DNA from: Pelodera strongyloides
Taxonomy: Eukaryota > Nematoda > Chromadorea > Rhabditida > Rhabditidae
Assembly: GCA_036852015.1 (NCBI GenBank)
Contig: JAANDG010000601.1
Location: 23,832-87,831 of the forward strand
DNA length: 64,000 nt
Reading direction: 5' to 3'
Positions within the stretch are counted from its first letter, which is position 1. Every line of letters starts with the position of its first letter. Below, in pieces: positions 47,345 through 59,300 of this stretch. The position numbers were made by a program, and so were the translations under genes. The notes under the pieces are model-generated. The model was not told the origin of the DNA. It made no database searches and saw only the letters and a list, made by a program, of their open reading frames with translations.

Positions 47345-50181
47345 ATGAAGTCACTTTTTAAAGGTAAGATTTCAGGTTTTTTTCTTAAAGCATTACACGT
47401 GGGTCGTGAACAACTGCCTTCGCATGTCCTGTATGCTAAGTGTGATACATGCACAGATACTCTTCACAAAACACATGTTGTGCCGTTTTGCTAAATAAAA
47501 CACAAGAAAATCGGGTGCACTAACAACAAGTACGTTTCAACTATGTGATATAGGCACATTTTGAGTGAAATATAGTGTACATATGAATCAACCGAATCCT
47601 CAAAAACGGTGCACCGGGGTCTAGTTCATTTATGAAGCTGGACATAAACCGGAGGCAAATTTTCTCGGGAATCCTCAAAATATATCTCCGCAATATATCT
47701 CCGCCAGTTTCCATTTACCAATATATTACACCTTTGGTCCTTTGCTGGGGTGTTCTAAGAACTATGAAATTTAATTTTGCTTTCCACAGTTATATATTGT
47801 CGTCCATAGCTACTATTTCATAGTAGCACATCGTCATGTCTCCTTGGTCGTCCATCATTTGAGCAAAAAAAATCGGTGAAAACGCTTAGTTTGGTAGATT
47901 ATTTGACGCATTGAACAGGCCTCAACTACACATAAGACATGATATGTACTAAATAAACATTCTAACTATCCTGGTTTTCAGGTACCAATGTAATGGTCTA
48001 CATCTTTTTCGCTATAGGACGTTTATGCTTGGCCGGGCGTATGTTTTTTTTTTGAGTGTTTAATTGACCTAGTTGCGTTAGTTAGTGTCAGTATGCTACG
48101 TTGTCTGTGCAGCGCGGCATTTTAAGTTTAACTCTTGTGATATGTTAAAGTATTTGTTTACATCTCATAAATAAGCTATTATTATAACAACTTCAGCCCT
48201 ACAGAATTGTCCTCTTCACGTTGTACGCGACATAATTCAGAGAGCATCACTAACAGCAAGTGATCCAGCTACACAAATGCAGGTCTACAAGAGTTTAAGT
48301 TCCTAATTATTTATCCTGACAGATTGTTTATTGAGCAGAATGTATGCAGTGTTTTAAGAACATAGGGCCTCTTGCTTTATTTTATGTATGTTACTTCTTA
48401 TTATTAGAGCATCTTTTTGTGTTCGAAAACAGGTTATTTTCGCTTCAGTTTCAGAGCCGGATGTACATTTTGCATAACTAAGAATCTAAGAGAGTAATCA
48501 GAAGAAAGTACCTTACTTCAGCAACAGTACATTACTCACTTTCAGATGATACGACGAATACTGGAGGATGTGTACGGTGGCACGTGGGGAGTCTTGATAA
48601 TCAGGAATCCAAACCTGGTTGGACAGGTCTGGCTTGACTACAGTATCTTGAAGTTTAGCCGACCTAAAAATCAATAAATCGATACCATATTGTAGGACGT
48701 TCATTGGACAATTCCGGATCATACTTTATCGGACAATTCGCCAGCGTTTTGCCTAGCAGTGGTTAACAGGTAAACATTTTGCATATCATAACTGTCGATT
48801 AGAAAAAAACTAGAAGCCAAACTTCTGAAATTCTTGTATGGTTTTTTTGTTGATGCTTTCAATTCTACCTGACTGAGATTAATACCTTTTAAAAGCAATA
48901 TAACATCCGGTTTTGCGATATAAGAACCGGTTTTTGAATCGTATGTTGGATGTAGTGTATGCAAATAATTGCGCGATTTAGCCCGATAATTTAGTATACT
49001 CTTTAATTATACCCGTTTGCATACCACATATGGGAATGAAGTGTCCAAAATACGTTTCAAAAGCCGGATGTTATATAGTTATAGCGCTTTAAACAGAGGA
49101 CATGCATATCAAGTACAAAAATATGGAGACACTCGCTCAGGTAAATTTGTAAATGGAGTTTTTCTCGCTTTTTATTTCTTGCACTTCCAGGTGGCAGTAC
49201 AACGTATTCAAAACAGGAAATATGGACCGCACTGACCGAGTGAGGGTGGACGATATAGTGAACAGGTAAGGTGGAATTATACCACTTAAAGGGATCAGCT
49301 CACCTTAAATTGTGTCTGTTTTTTTTTGTTTCTTTGTTTTCTATAAGGGATAATAAAAATTTGGAATAGAAAAAGTAGTGTTCAATTTCAATACTCACGA
49401 AGATATTGGGTGATAAAGTGGTGGATTGATCGGGCCGAAATGCAAAAAGGGCAATTATCCTATACAAACAAGGCATGACAATTGCCCTTTTTGCATTTCG
49501 GCCCGATCAATCCACCACTTAATCACCCAATATCTTCGTGAGTATTGAAATTGAACACTACTTTTTCTATTCCAAATTTTTACTATCCCTTATAGAAAAT
49601 AAAGAAACAAAAAAAACTGACACAATTTAAGGTGAGCTGATCCCTTTAATGCTAAACTAACTCCTGAAGTTATCTTACTAACCAGGCCAACAATCGTCCT
49701 AGCTAGTACTATGTACTATGTACTAGACATAGCTCTACTAGCCTAACAATAAAACACGCAATTTGTCGCCTAGAACTCGTCGCTCATAGTTTTAGTTTCT
49801 GTTTGTAGAGCTGTGGGCAATTCACAGATGTGGCCAAGGTTTTAGTTTTGATACGCGCCTCAATTGATAACATTCCTAACTTTCGAATAAAGAAGTTGAC
49901 CTGCGAACATATCGTATGTTTATGACAACGGTAACAGTGCGCCCCACATTTATTACCTTGTTCGATTCTTTTTTAAAGTATTTTTACTGTCTAAAAATTC
50001 CAGGATTCGCCATCAAGGAGCTCGTCCTCAGCGTTTGAGCGTCGCCGAATTTGATAGAAAACTCGTCGAAGCCATTAGAAAGAGTAGATCTTCACCGAGA
50101 ATTCAGTCATTTTCGACGAGTTTTCAAACATCCGAAGAAACGGACAATCGGAGAGAATTCAGAATGCACTCGAGGAATTAA
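47345..50181 (+). CDS. Protein with dynein light chain (LC8)-like segment, 189 aa
   Basis: Exons 47345-47363, 47982-48038, 48197-48282, 48546-48626, 48696-48769, 49191-49265 and 50004-50181 join in phase to 189 aa. The first ~25 residues include a hydrophobic segment (VMVYIFFAIGRLCLAG) resembling a signal peptide or anchor. Residues ~26-115 have the layout of LC8 dynein light chains: two helices, then VYGGTWGVLIIRNPN where LC8 has KYGPTWHCIVGRNFG, and a strand ending WQYNVFKTGN where LC8 ends in a VAILLFKSG type. LC8 proteins are cytoplasmic cargo and dimerisation adaptors of dynein, so a secretion-type N-terminus would be odd. The last ~60 residues are a basic Ser/Arg-rich tail absent from LC8. 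The gene model is solid; the family assignment is by eye. Confidence 0.72.
48886..49092. repeat. Group B element between exons 5 and 6 of the LC8-like gene
   Basis: TTTTAAAAGCAATATAACAT and a second CGATATAAGAACCGGTTTTT at the left suggest a nested or partly duplicated terminus; the right end is GATGTTATATAGTTATAGCG then CTTTAA. Confidence 0.65.
49286..49649. repeat. Long foldback element
   Basis: Arms of about 165 bases start TTAAAGGGATCAGCTCACCT and end in AGGTGAGCTGATCCCTTTAA. AAGGGCAATT near the centre is mirrored by AATTGCCCTT. Confidence 0.92.
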
Positions 50182-50809
50182 ATTGTTATTTTTAAGGATA
50201 AATATTTGGTTTATTTGGTTTTTTCGGTAAAATGAAGTGCGAGAGAGAGAGAGAGAGAGAGCGAGCGAGAGATGGAAAAGAAAGAGAAGTACAGAAAAAG
50301 AAAATGTTCAATAAACCATCTGTAAGATTCAATAAACCATCATTCTAGCAATGTTTTTTGAAAATAATTTTTTTTTGGAAAATAATTGATAGACGTTTTA
50401 ACGAATTATGTTTAGCAGCAGTAGTAAAAAATAGTAACTAAAAGTAGAATCTCCAGTACAAAGAACAACACTTTATTGGCATTGACCTCACAACACATAT
50501 TATATGACAGGTCAGAGACTCAGAGAAAATACTTGTCAGTTGGAAATCCATGTCAATTTTTAGATTTTTCAGAATTTACGATTATTATTATTATTATTTT
50601 ATATACATTTTTCTTCCTACTAGATGCAATACTATTTCGAGATTATGCTCAAAGGAGTGGTACCTCAGGCCGAGAAATAATTGCATTTTTACTTTCCGAA
50701 AAATATTAGTATCGTGGCTGAGCTCACAAGCAGTAGTGGAGTTTGGGTCCCAGATTTTTATTAAAGGGTCATCCCCAGGGAAACTATGCAAACTGATTAT
50801 TACACATAT
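50182..50809. other. Short convergent intergenic region
   Basis: AT-rich, with a GA tract at about 50234-50270. It probably holds the 3' UTRs of the two convergent genes; nothing else was recognised. Confidence 0.6.
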
Positions 50810-51969
50810 TTATGAAAATTGTTCGCAGGCAAAGAGTGATTGCGTCGGAATATGAAATAACTGGCACGCTCCTTCAATACATCGACATTTACCTGAAAAA
50901 GAATTTTTATGTTGTAAGATTTGTTTTTATGTTGTGGTATTATTCGTGCGTGCGTATGTAGCTTGTAGCTTATTGAGGCCTGAGGAATGTTGGCGAACAA
51001 TTGGCGTGAAAGCGGCGTAAAAAATAAGGGACGGCCCGAAAGCAAACAACGAGGAATGATAGACTCGACATAATGGTTATCGCGCGATTATACATACGCC
51101 GGTTAGCACGTGGCTATACATACACCGGTTAGCGCGCTACTCTGCACTGCATACGCCGGTTAGCGCGCCGCTTGCACGTCACCTTTCGCCAAGTTGTTTC
51201 TGTTTTTTTTTGTATGTCTATCTAAATCTATGTGTCTCTACATATAACATACCTCCTCGAGCAGCTCCAATGCCCAGTTCCAAACGCTTGGGACGTGATG
51301 CAGCGACTAAATCATGGAATATAAATAAAATATCGTAGTCTACATATTTTACTTCCAGCTTCCAGCTGACACCTGGCTGAATTGAACATATTAAAAACAA
51401 TCTTCTAAGCTATAAATAAATATGAAATGAAAAATTCTTTGAATATATAAATTATAAAATACTTACTCAATGGTAAAGTTATGGGCATTCCATCATCTGT
51501 TACAGGCTCGGTTCGCCAGCACTGAAACGACGAACTGCATGGCTTACCACTCTGAAAATGAAAAAAATAATTAACATTTAAAGCGAAGTGCCGGCCGATT
51601 TTTGAAACATATCGAATACACCTGCATTCTTATGCAGCCTATGCTTATGCAAATGAGCATAAATTAGAATAAAAAACCGAGCTAAATTCGAGTAACTTAG
51701 CATAAATACGTAAGAATTCAATTGTCCACAATGCGTTTCAAAAACCGGCCGGTAAGAAACATAAGGAAGCAGACGGACAGCAGAGCAAGGTATGCTTTAA
51801 TTTCTCCGTCTCATATTCGTATTATAGTTAACAAACTATCAGTAATAGCCTACGACATGAAGATCCAAACACTTACCGACGCTTCCTGTCCATGAGCGTA
51901 AGCTGCGAAAACAGCGACGATTAATGTTAAGAAACACAATGTCTTGCTTATATTAAAGCAGATACCCAT
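50810..51969 (-). CDS. Secreted six-cysteine peptide precursor, 104 aa, unknown family
   Basis: Exons on the minus strand: 51969-51877, 51551-51467, 51306-51253, 50892-50810, all in phase. The first ~27 residues are a signal peptide (FLTLIVAVFAAYAHG core). The mature part has six Cys: KPCSSSFQCW near the start, then KCRCIEGAC and FACEQ near the end, separated by about 35 residues without Cys. That middle contains SRPKRLELG with a dibasic-type KR, so proteolytic processing into two chains or a released peptide is possible. The spacing suggests three disulphides, as in small defensin-like or insulin-like secreted peptides, but it matches no family I can name. The ATG directly follows TTTCAG, fitting spliced-leader addition. 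Confidence 0.8.
51060..51180. repeat. Short tandem of ACGCCGGTTAGCGCG units
   Basis: CATACGCCGGTTAGCACG, CATACACCGGTTAGCGCG and CATACGCCGGTTAGCGCG are spaced 36-44 bases apart, inside the last intron of the six-cysteine gene. Confidence 0.7.
51578..51753. repeat. Group A element in intron 1 of the six-cysteine gene
   Basis: It begins TTAAAGCGAAGTGCCGGCCG, 27 bases from exon 2, and ends AAAAACCGGCCGGTAAG, having lost the ATTTCGCTTTAA part. Confidence 0.8.
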
Positions 51970-51980
51970 CTGAAAGTAAA
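51970..51980 (-). promoter_or_regulatory. Spliced-leader acceptor directly at the start codon
   Basis: The minus strand reads TTTACTTTCAG immediately followed by ATG. With no 5' UTR left after splicing, this is typical of SL1 trans-splicing in nematodes. Confidence 0.6.
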
Positions 51981-52104
51981 GGCAATTACGTTCCGTCACG
52001 AATCTTCCGTGAGCATGACCCTTTGAACGAATAAGGTTTGTTCAAACAATCGCAAGACAACGGCATCGGAAACGAATTACTGTGCAATGAGCAGGTTTCA
52101 AGGA

Positions 52105-52267
52105 TTAAAACATTATTGTACCTACTTTGGGAAATTTGCATATGATACGCATACGATATGTATCCTATGCAAATTTGGTGCCGGAAGCTTCGGACGGGCA
52201 CCAAAACTTTGCATAGGATATGCGCATCATGTGCAAATTTCGCAAAGTAGATACAATACTGCTTTAA
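52105..52267. repeat. Diverged foldback element related to group C
   Basis: TTAAAACATTATTGTACCTA at the left is mirrored by AGATACAATACTGCTTTAA at the right. Inner parts AAATTTGCATATGATACGCA and TATGTATCCTATGCAAATTT resemble group C. Confidence 0.8.
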
Positions 52268-52389
52268 AGCAGCCAGTCCTTCACTAAAACTTAATTACAC
52301 TCTTTTGTTTTTCTCTGAAATTGGGAGCAAAAAATGGCAAATATAAAAAGGCCGAGTGTCTGCAACTTGCCTAATACATCAGTGTTGAT

Positions 52390-52559
52390 TTAAAGCGAAA
52401 TGCTAGCCCCTTTGGAAAATTTGCATATGATAAGCAAATCCTATGTATCCTATGCTAATTTTGTACGATTGCCGTGGACGATCGTACAAAATTAGCTAGG
52501 ATACATAGGATTTGCTTATCGTATGCAAATTTTCCAAAGGGGCTAGCATTTCGCTTTAA
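52390..52559. repeat. Group C near-perfect hairpin element, copy 1
   Basis: About 170 bases: TTAAAGCGAAATGCTAGCCC, then AATTTGCATATGATAAGCAA, ATCCTATGTATCCTATGC and TAATTTTGTACGAT, with the whole arm repeated in inverse after a loop of about ten bases. Only a few mismatches break the stem. Confidence 0.95.
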
Positions 52560-52945
52560 AGATTAAACAACGAAACAAGCAGAACGAAAGCACTTTACAC
52601 TCAATTCAATTATATCCTCTATTTTTTTTACTTTTAGTATCTTTTAATCCTTCCCTCTTTTTTTAAAATATATACACATTTACAAAGTTTTCCCTCAGAA
52701 CAACGGCTTGCAAATATGATTACCCTGCGTTGGTTCATTACTAGCTTTCTTGGTCGCTTCTGCTATATTCCTGACTCACACAGAAAACTTCTATATGATG
52801 GTTTACATATTTTATATTATTAATAAATCAAAATCATCCTACAGAGACGAGATCAATTAAATAATTAAATTTCAACTTTATACATTTTATCTCCATTTTG
52901 TTACGGTAAGATATTCGTAGAAATACAATCGCAAATCTTACAGTT

Positions 52946-52972
52946 ATGTATATATATATATATATATATATA
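52946..52972. repeat. (TA)n microsatellite
   Basis: Thirteen or so TA dinucleotides. Confidence 0.9.
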
Positions 52973-53283
52973 TTTTCTAGTATATACAACGAGCATCTGA
53001 TGGTCTGATAGTATGCTATTCACATTATGCACTATTATAAGTATATGTATTATTTCCTAAGAATTTTTAATGGATTGCTGTCAACATCGCAAGCGGAAGA
53101 GTTTGTTTAGAAAAAAAGCAGATGTTAGAAAAGCTGAGATGGATTTAGTGCTGCTAAAACACCACTTTATATTTTTCCACTTTTCTTTTTCTTTTGTTAG
53201 TACGTTAGTAAACGATAATTATAAATGTTGTTTCTTAGTACTATGTACATCTGTTCACAAAAGAGCAAAATATAGAATAAGTG

Positions 53284-53290
53284 ATTTCAG
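53284..53290 (+). promoter_or_regulatory. Probable spliced-leader acceptor of the S1-like gene
   Basis: ATTTCAG stands 27 bases before the ATG at 53318 with no recognisable exon upstream. Confidence 0.4.
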
Positions 53291-53317
53291 AATTGCTGTT
53301 TCAAAATATTCGGCATC

Positions 53318-56300
53318 ATGAGGTTAAAAATGACATTACTCCTCATAATTTGTGTGGCTAACGCAAGAAAACACAGACGGCCAAATGAGGTGAACTATCT
53401 AAGAATTGTTTTTTTCTCCCCTGAAAAGAATCAGCAAGTTGATTTTCTAGGAGCATGACTCTTCAAAGCGGTATGACATGCCGGTTCGTGAAAAGTGGAA
53501 GGGACCACTGGCTTCCCATGTGTGCTACATGCAAATTGCTACTTAGATGCAAATTGCTGCTGACTTTTGCTTCAATGGGCACAAAACCGAAGTCATTTAC
53601 ATATAATTTCACAAACCAAGTGTCACGCCCCTTTAACTATTTAGGTGGGTGTGATAAACCAACTTGGAAAGAATGCGTACATGAGATGTCAATCACTTCT
53701 AACCGACCACAGAGACAAGTTTTTGAATGATAAAGAACAATTTCGATTTCGTTTCTACGATATTGACCGAGGTGGGTATTTTAGAGACAATTTATTAGTT
53801 TTTATAGCGTCGTAACAGCCGCTTTGTGAAACGTATGCTTTACGCTGTGTACAGCCTGTGGCCTGTATTCCCATGCAGTGTGTGCAAAAAAATTGTCAGT
53901 CTAATTACAGTCATTTCCATACAACATATGCAGATGCCCAGCATACGTTTCAAAAAAAAACAGACGTTATTTCGCACTATCGTTATGGTCGCTGTCGCAC
54001 AGTATACTCGTTTTATGGTTTAGCAGAAGTATAGAATACAGCCGCACAGTAAAGAGACAACTTTTTTTGAAAATATTTGGTTATGATATGACATAGACAC
54101 ATGTGATATATTGATATATATGCTGGAATGGAAACGTAAGCTCTCTAAGAAACGAAGAAGACAAAAACGAATTATCAGAGAAATCTACTGAATTTCCAAT
54201 GGTTTACGTGATGTTAATCTTTTGGCGTAATTAACTTGGTTGGCCTGAGGCCTGAGACCTCACTTGCTACTACTAAAACAGGGTACAAAATGGAGAAAAC
54301 ATCTTTTTAAACCGTTCCGTGGAAGTAATTTTCAATGACGAAATCAACGAGCAGATATGATGAAATAGGAGAATAATTACAAATTGTTAAAGCGAAATGC
54401 CAGCTCCTTCGGAAAATTTGCATATGATAAGCAAATCCTATGTATCCTATGCTAATTTTGTACGATCGTCCACGGCAATCGTACAAAATTAGCGTAGGAT
54501 ACATAGGATTTGCTTATCATATGCAAATTTTCCAAAGGGGCTAGCATTTCGCTTTAATTACCTCAAAACGAATTGTAATCAATAATTTACACAATGCAAG
54601 CCACATACAGTAAGTATTCAATATAGTGCTAGTGTGCTTATGGACTAATTTAATCCAAAAATGCAAGGTACAATTTCAAATAGTACCCAACAGAAAAAAT
54701 AAAGAACAGAAAACGAAAGGGAACACATAGAAACAGCACTGAAAATCAGAATAAACTTCCGAAATATTAGTGCGCTATTCGCTATCTTTGGACTTAGGCT
54801 TAGGTTCGACTTACTTAGGCTCAGGATAAGGCATTAGTTTTCTAACCCTAACGGAATAGACAACCGTTCACACATAGAGGACATCAAGGTGGCGTCATGC
54901 ATTATTGGAAAATCTCCGCGAAGAAGTCACCCTCTTAATTCCAAATAAAATTAGCCTTCGGAGCGACTGAACTTGTTTGCTTGCTCGTTTTCGACTGAAG
55001 GAGCAGAACAGAGTTGAGAGTTCCATTTTAGGATTTGATTTTCGAAGGAGATAACGGCTGGGTTAGTTGGCTACTGTTTAGTGGTAAGTTAGGTCAAAAC
55101 TTGATTAAAATTGATGGGGTTTCAAAGTATGCGGAAAATTTACAGTATTTTGGAACTACACGAGAAAATTTTTCATATTATATATGCAGGTTTCGTGCAA
55201 CGGTAGTATTCACAGAATCACACCGATTTTTTGGGATACTTGTAAACCCCATTGCAATACAAGTATTGAGAGAGAGAATTGAATACTTTTTCGAGCTCTA
55301 ATTTTCACTGGCTTTACGGGGCGTAGTTTCCACGTGAGGGTAATTAATTCTCATTCTGGAAAGATTTAACTAAAAGATTATCCGGATTCAAAGAATTGTA
55401 GATCACAGCACGATGACTATAGAAGAATTCTTGGGATGCATCTCCGGAGGTTACAAAAGAGTAAAACAAGCAGAGTAAAAAGGTTATCTGTCTGATTGTC
55501 AGTGAGAAAGACAAGCCAGGCTTAGGCTTAGGCTTAGGCTTAGTCTCAGTGTAGATACTTTTACAAAAGAAAATCCACGGAGTTATAGATACAGTCGTGG
55601 TTAGTTAATCATTCAGTCTTCTCCTAGAAAAATTCCGAATGACTTTTTTTGAGCTTGACCCATTGAGCTTGAGCTTCAGCTTAGGATTAAGATGCTTCAA
55701 AACTTTAGTACAAAATAAAATTAACTGTTGAAGATTTGCAAATTTATACTTTGTTCGGCGTTGAGCTAACATTATTCTGTGCAATTGGCAATGAACTTTA
55801 GATGACGTAATAAACGAGGTTATGACCTACTGCAACTGCCTTCTGCAAATTTAGCTAATTTTCAATGGGCTTTTTTAAATAGGGGCTAGACCTAGACTCG
55901 CCAAAGGGTATGCTTTATCCTTTATTTCGATATAATACATTATTATTACTACTTTTGCAGAGAAAAGAGGTAGGTGCCACATGATCAAAAACTATAATGA
56001 CGTACTAAGAAATATTTATTTTATTTTATAGTACAAGGATAGCACATACTTTAAAACGATATGGGGTATGGCTCGCCCCTCCAGCTCATAATTTTTCATA
56101 TAAATCCATGAGAATTTGGTTGTCCAGAGTTGTTTCAAACACAATTAAAACTAAACAATTAAAGACTTGGACCAACTAACAGTTTACTTACTTAGACCTC
56201 GCGATAACTTCAAAAGGTTGAAGCAGCAACACTGAACATGTACAGTATCGTTTAGAAGTTTCAAACAACTACTGTGCGCGGGCAGGGGTAAATGTTTTTA

Positions 56301-59300
56301 GAAACTACCCACTACCCATGCCCTTGGTTACGGATTTCAGTTAAAATTCAGATGTTACATCAAATTAACGTCACAATATTATTCCTAGAATAATATGTGC
56401 ATATACGAACATCTATCCAGATCGTGGCTATAGAAACGTGATTTGAAATATACTTTCTTTGGCATCCTCGGGGACTAATAAGCACTGTGCCACACATGCA
56501 CTTTTATTAGTTATTTGCTTTCGTTTGGGGATCTCGCGAATAGTAACTTGCAACATTTAATCACTTATCGACTTGCACGACTTCAGTAAATAATGTATTA
56601 GAGTAGTACTAGAACGCAACAAATTTTTAAAGCGAAATACTGTCCGGTTTTTGAACCATGGACAGCTGAATTATTATGTAGTTATGCATTATTCTAAATT
56701 ACTCGAATTTAGCTGGATTTCTTGTTCTAATTTATGTTCATTTGCATAAGCTGCGTAATAATGCTGGTCTACTCGATGTGTTTCAAAAACCGGCTGGTAA
56801 TTCGCTTTAACCATGATTGCTCAAAAAGTTTAACTTCCACTAACAATAAGCTCGACATTGTTCGCATTAGTGATTAATAATAATTTATTACGCACACATA
56901 CAATTTATGAGAAAATATTTACAACGTACAGTTAACTTATTGACTTCAAATTTTGTTTCATGCAGAACTTAAGTTTATAGAGGAGTGATTGTCCACAGCA
57001 AAAGTAGTTGAAAAGAAACAAGGAAAATTTAGTTCGTGTCCTAAAATAAAAGGACCTAATAAAAAGACAGAGAGATGGAGAGTAGAGAGAGGTAGAGAGG
57101 GGTATAGAGAGATTCAGGCAGAGAGTTAGACTGAGAGTTAGACTGAGAATTAGACAGAGAGATATATAGAGAGAGAGGAAGGAGAGAGAGAAAGAGAGAT
57201 AAATTGAGATTCGAAGAAGACAATTGCGTCGAAATCCGGTTGAGTAGGCGTTAAGCGAATTGTTCAATTTTCGAGTAACGCGACTCTCCTTCCCCATTTT
57301 CAGCCTTGAAAAATCCTCAAGTAAAACTTGAACAAGTTTGCAAATAAATGAAATTAGAAATTAGGAGAAACTGTGACGTGAGATTCTGGTTGCGCATACT
57401 TTTGCAATGGGAAACTTTTCGGTGCGCGGCACAAAAGCGGACTTCGCTTACAATTTTCGCACAACCATTCTCAGCCCTGGCCATCTCTCGGCGATGCGGA
57501 ATTGTCGCACCACTATTTCGCCGCGCATGTACCGAGTTTTCCCAGTGCATAATGGGCGCCTGGCACAATTCGGTTCAGAAATCGGTACACAAACCACGTG
57601 TTATATTATACATGTAAAAAAGTAGATGAACCAAGCGTAGGGTTCTAAATTTGCAACATTGCTGCGAGTGGGCCATGTCAAAAACAGAAGAATAACGAAT
57701 TTATTTTTAAAGCTTAAACCCAGAAGTCCCAACGATCAAATTGCAACAATTAAGCAAAAAGGATATTAAATTAGAATTTACTAGGGAAAAGCAATGTATA
57801 ACACATACATAAAAACAAGTAACCGGAAGTATTTTCTATATCAATAATCAATTCACAAGAAAACTAGCGCAGGCGTGGGAAAATGCACATTTCACAGGAA
57901 ATGAGAAACCCCGATATACTCCTGAATTATTTTTGAAAAAAAGCTGATATGTGCCCGAACCGATGTCGATTATTTGAGGGATGTGATCGGGCACATTTCG
58001 AGGGTTCCTACAAATGTCCTTTTCAATACATTTTTTGAGAGTAAATGGGCAAAAAGAAAACAATTAAGCAAAAAAAAGCAGAAATCTACATTCAATCGTT
58101 TGCGTAGAGAACAACCCACAATTACGTACGTAAAACATGGGTGTCTATAACATAGAATACACCCTAGCTTAGACATAATGCGTATGCGATGGACAGACAA
58201 AACACACGATCTTCAAATTATATTGAAATGACACTTATTACTATGCTAATTTATTACGTCAAGAAGACGCGAGCACAAAAAAAAACGAGCAAATTTAAAA
58301 TGCAATGAACAAACCGAGGCAATAAAAAAGAAACTAAGCTCACTAAGATCAAGTAAAAATTTATGCATAGAAATTAGAAACTAGTAGCTGCAGTATTTTG
58401 CTCCGTTGACTACTTGCAATTGCAATTAGCTACAATTAGAAACGTAATAACCCTTATTCTGATGAGTACAATGCACATCATAGTACCCATGCGTTTGAAG
58501 GGACAAAATTAGTTCCAGTTAGTAACGCGGTCAAAAAGAGAAACCAATAACGTGATGAGCTCCAACCTCCAACTAGGATGCTTTAAAGCGAAATGCTAGC
58601 CTCTTGGGAATATTTGCATATGATAAGCAAATCCTATGTATCCTATGCTAATTTTGTACGATTGCGGTGGACGATCGTACAAAATTAGCATGGGATACAT
58701 AGGATTTGCTTATCATATGCAAATTTTCCAAAGGGGCTAGCATTTCGCTTTAAAGCGAAATACCGGCCGGTTTTTGAAACGCATTGCGTACACCAGCATT
58801 CCTATGCGACACATGCAAATGAGAAAAAATTAGAATAAAAACTAGACCTCAATTAGACCCCCCCCGTTGCAAAATGCGTAGGAGTGCAAGCGCCTGAGAT
58901 ACGTTTCGAAAAATTTGACGTAACGTTAGGAGAGTATCTTCAAATAGCACAAATTGATCAAAAAAATTTTCAATAATTACATTTGTTTATCATAGTTCTT
59001 AAAGGGCATGTCAAGGGGGATTCTGCGCAGAAAGGCATCTCCAGGCGCAGACTAAGTAAATCTCCAAAGGCGCCCAATACAGTAACCCATAAAAATGGCG
59101 CCAGAATAAAATATTTGAGATTTTGTCATAAACGTGAACAAAACACGCCGCAACGCAAGTAAAGGGGCGCGTTGCGGCGAGCCGGTAATTCAAGCCGTCC
59201 CATGGACAGAGATTTGGCTTGGCTCTGTCCGCCCGACTAGAATCCCATACTGAAGGAGTTTTTTGGAGGGGTTTGAAATTGTTTTTCTTCAGTTTTTGTT

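Noticed and set aside
47011..47454. 147-codon open frame on the minus strand
   Set aside because: Half is Ser/Leu low complexity from a GA tract and the rest is the complement of the first exon of the LC8-like gene.
48546..48676. Read-through end of LC8-like exon 4 giving a short protein ending at TAA near 48674
   Set aside because: It is possible as intron retention, but the phase-matched exon at 48696-48769 and the strong downstream exons make the longer model more likely.
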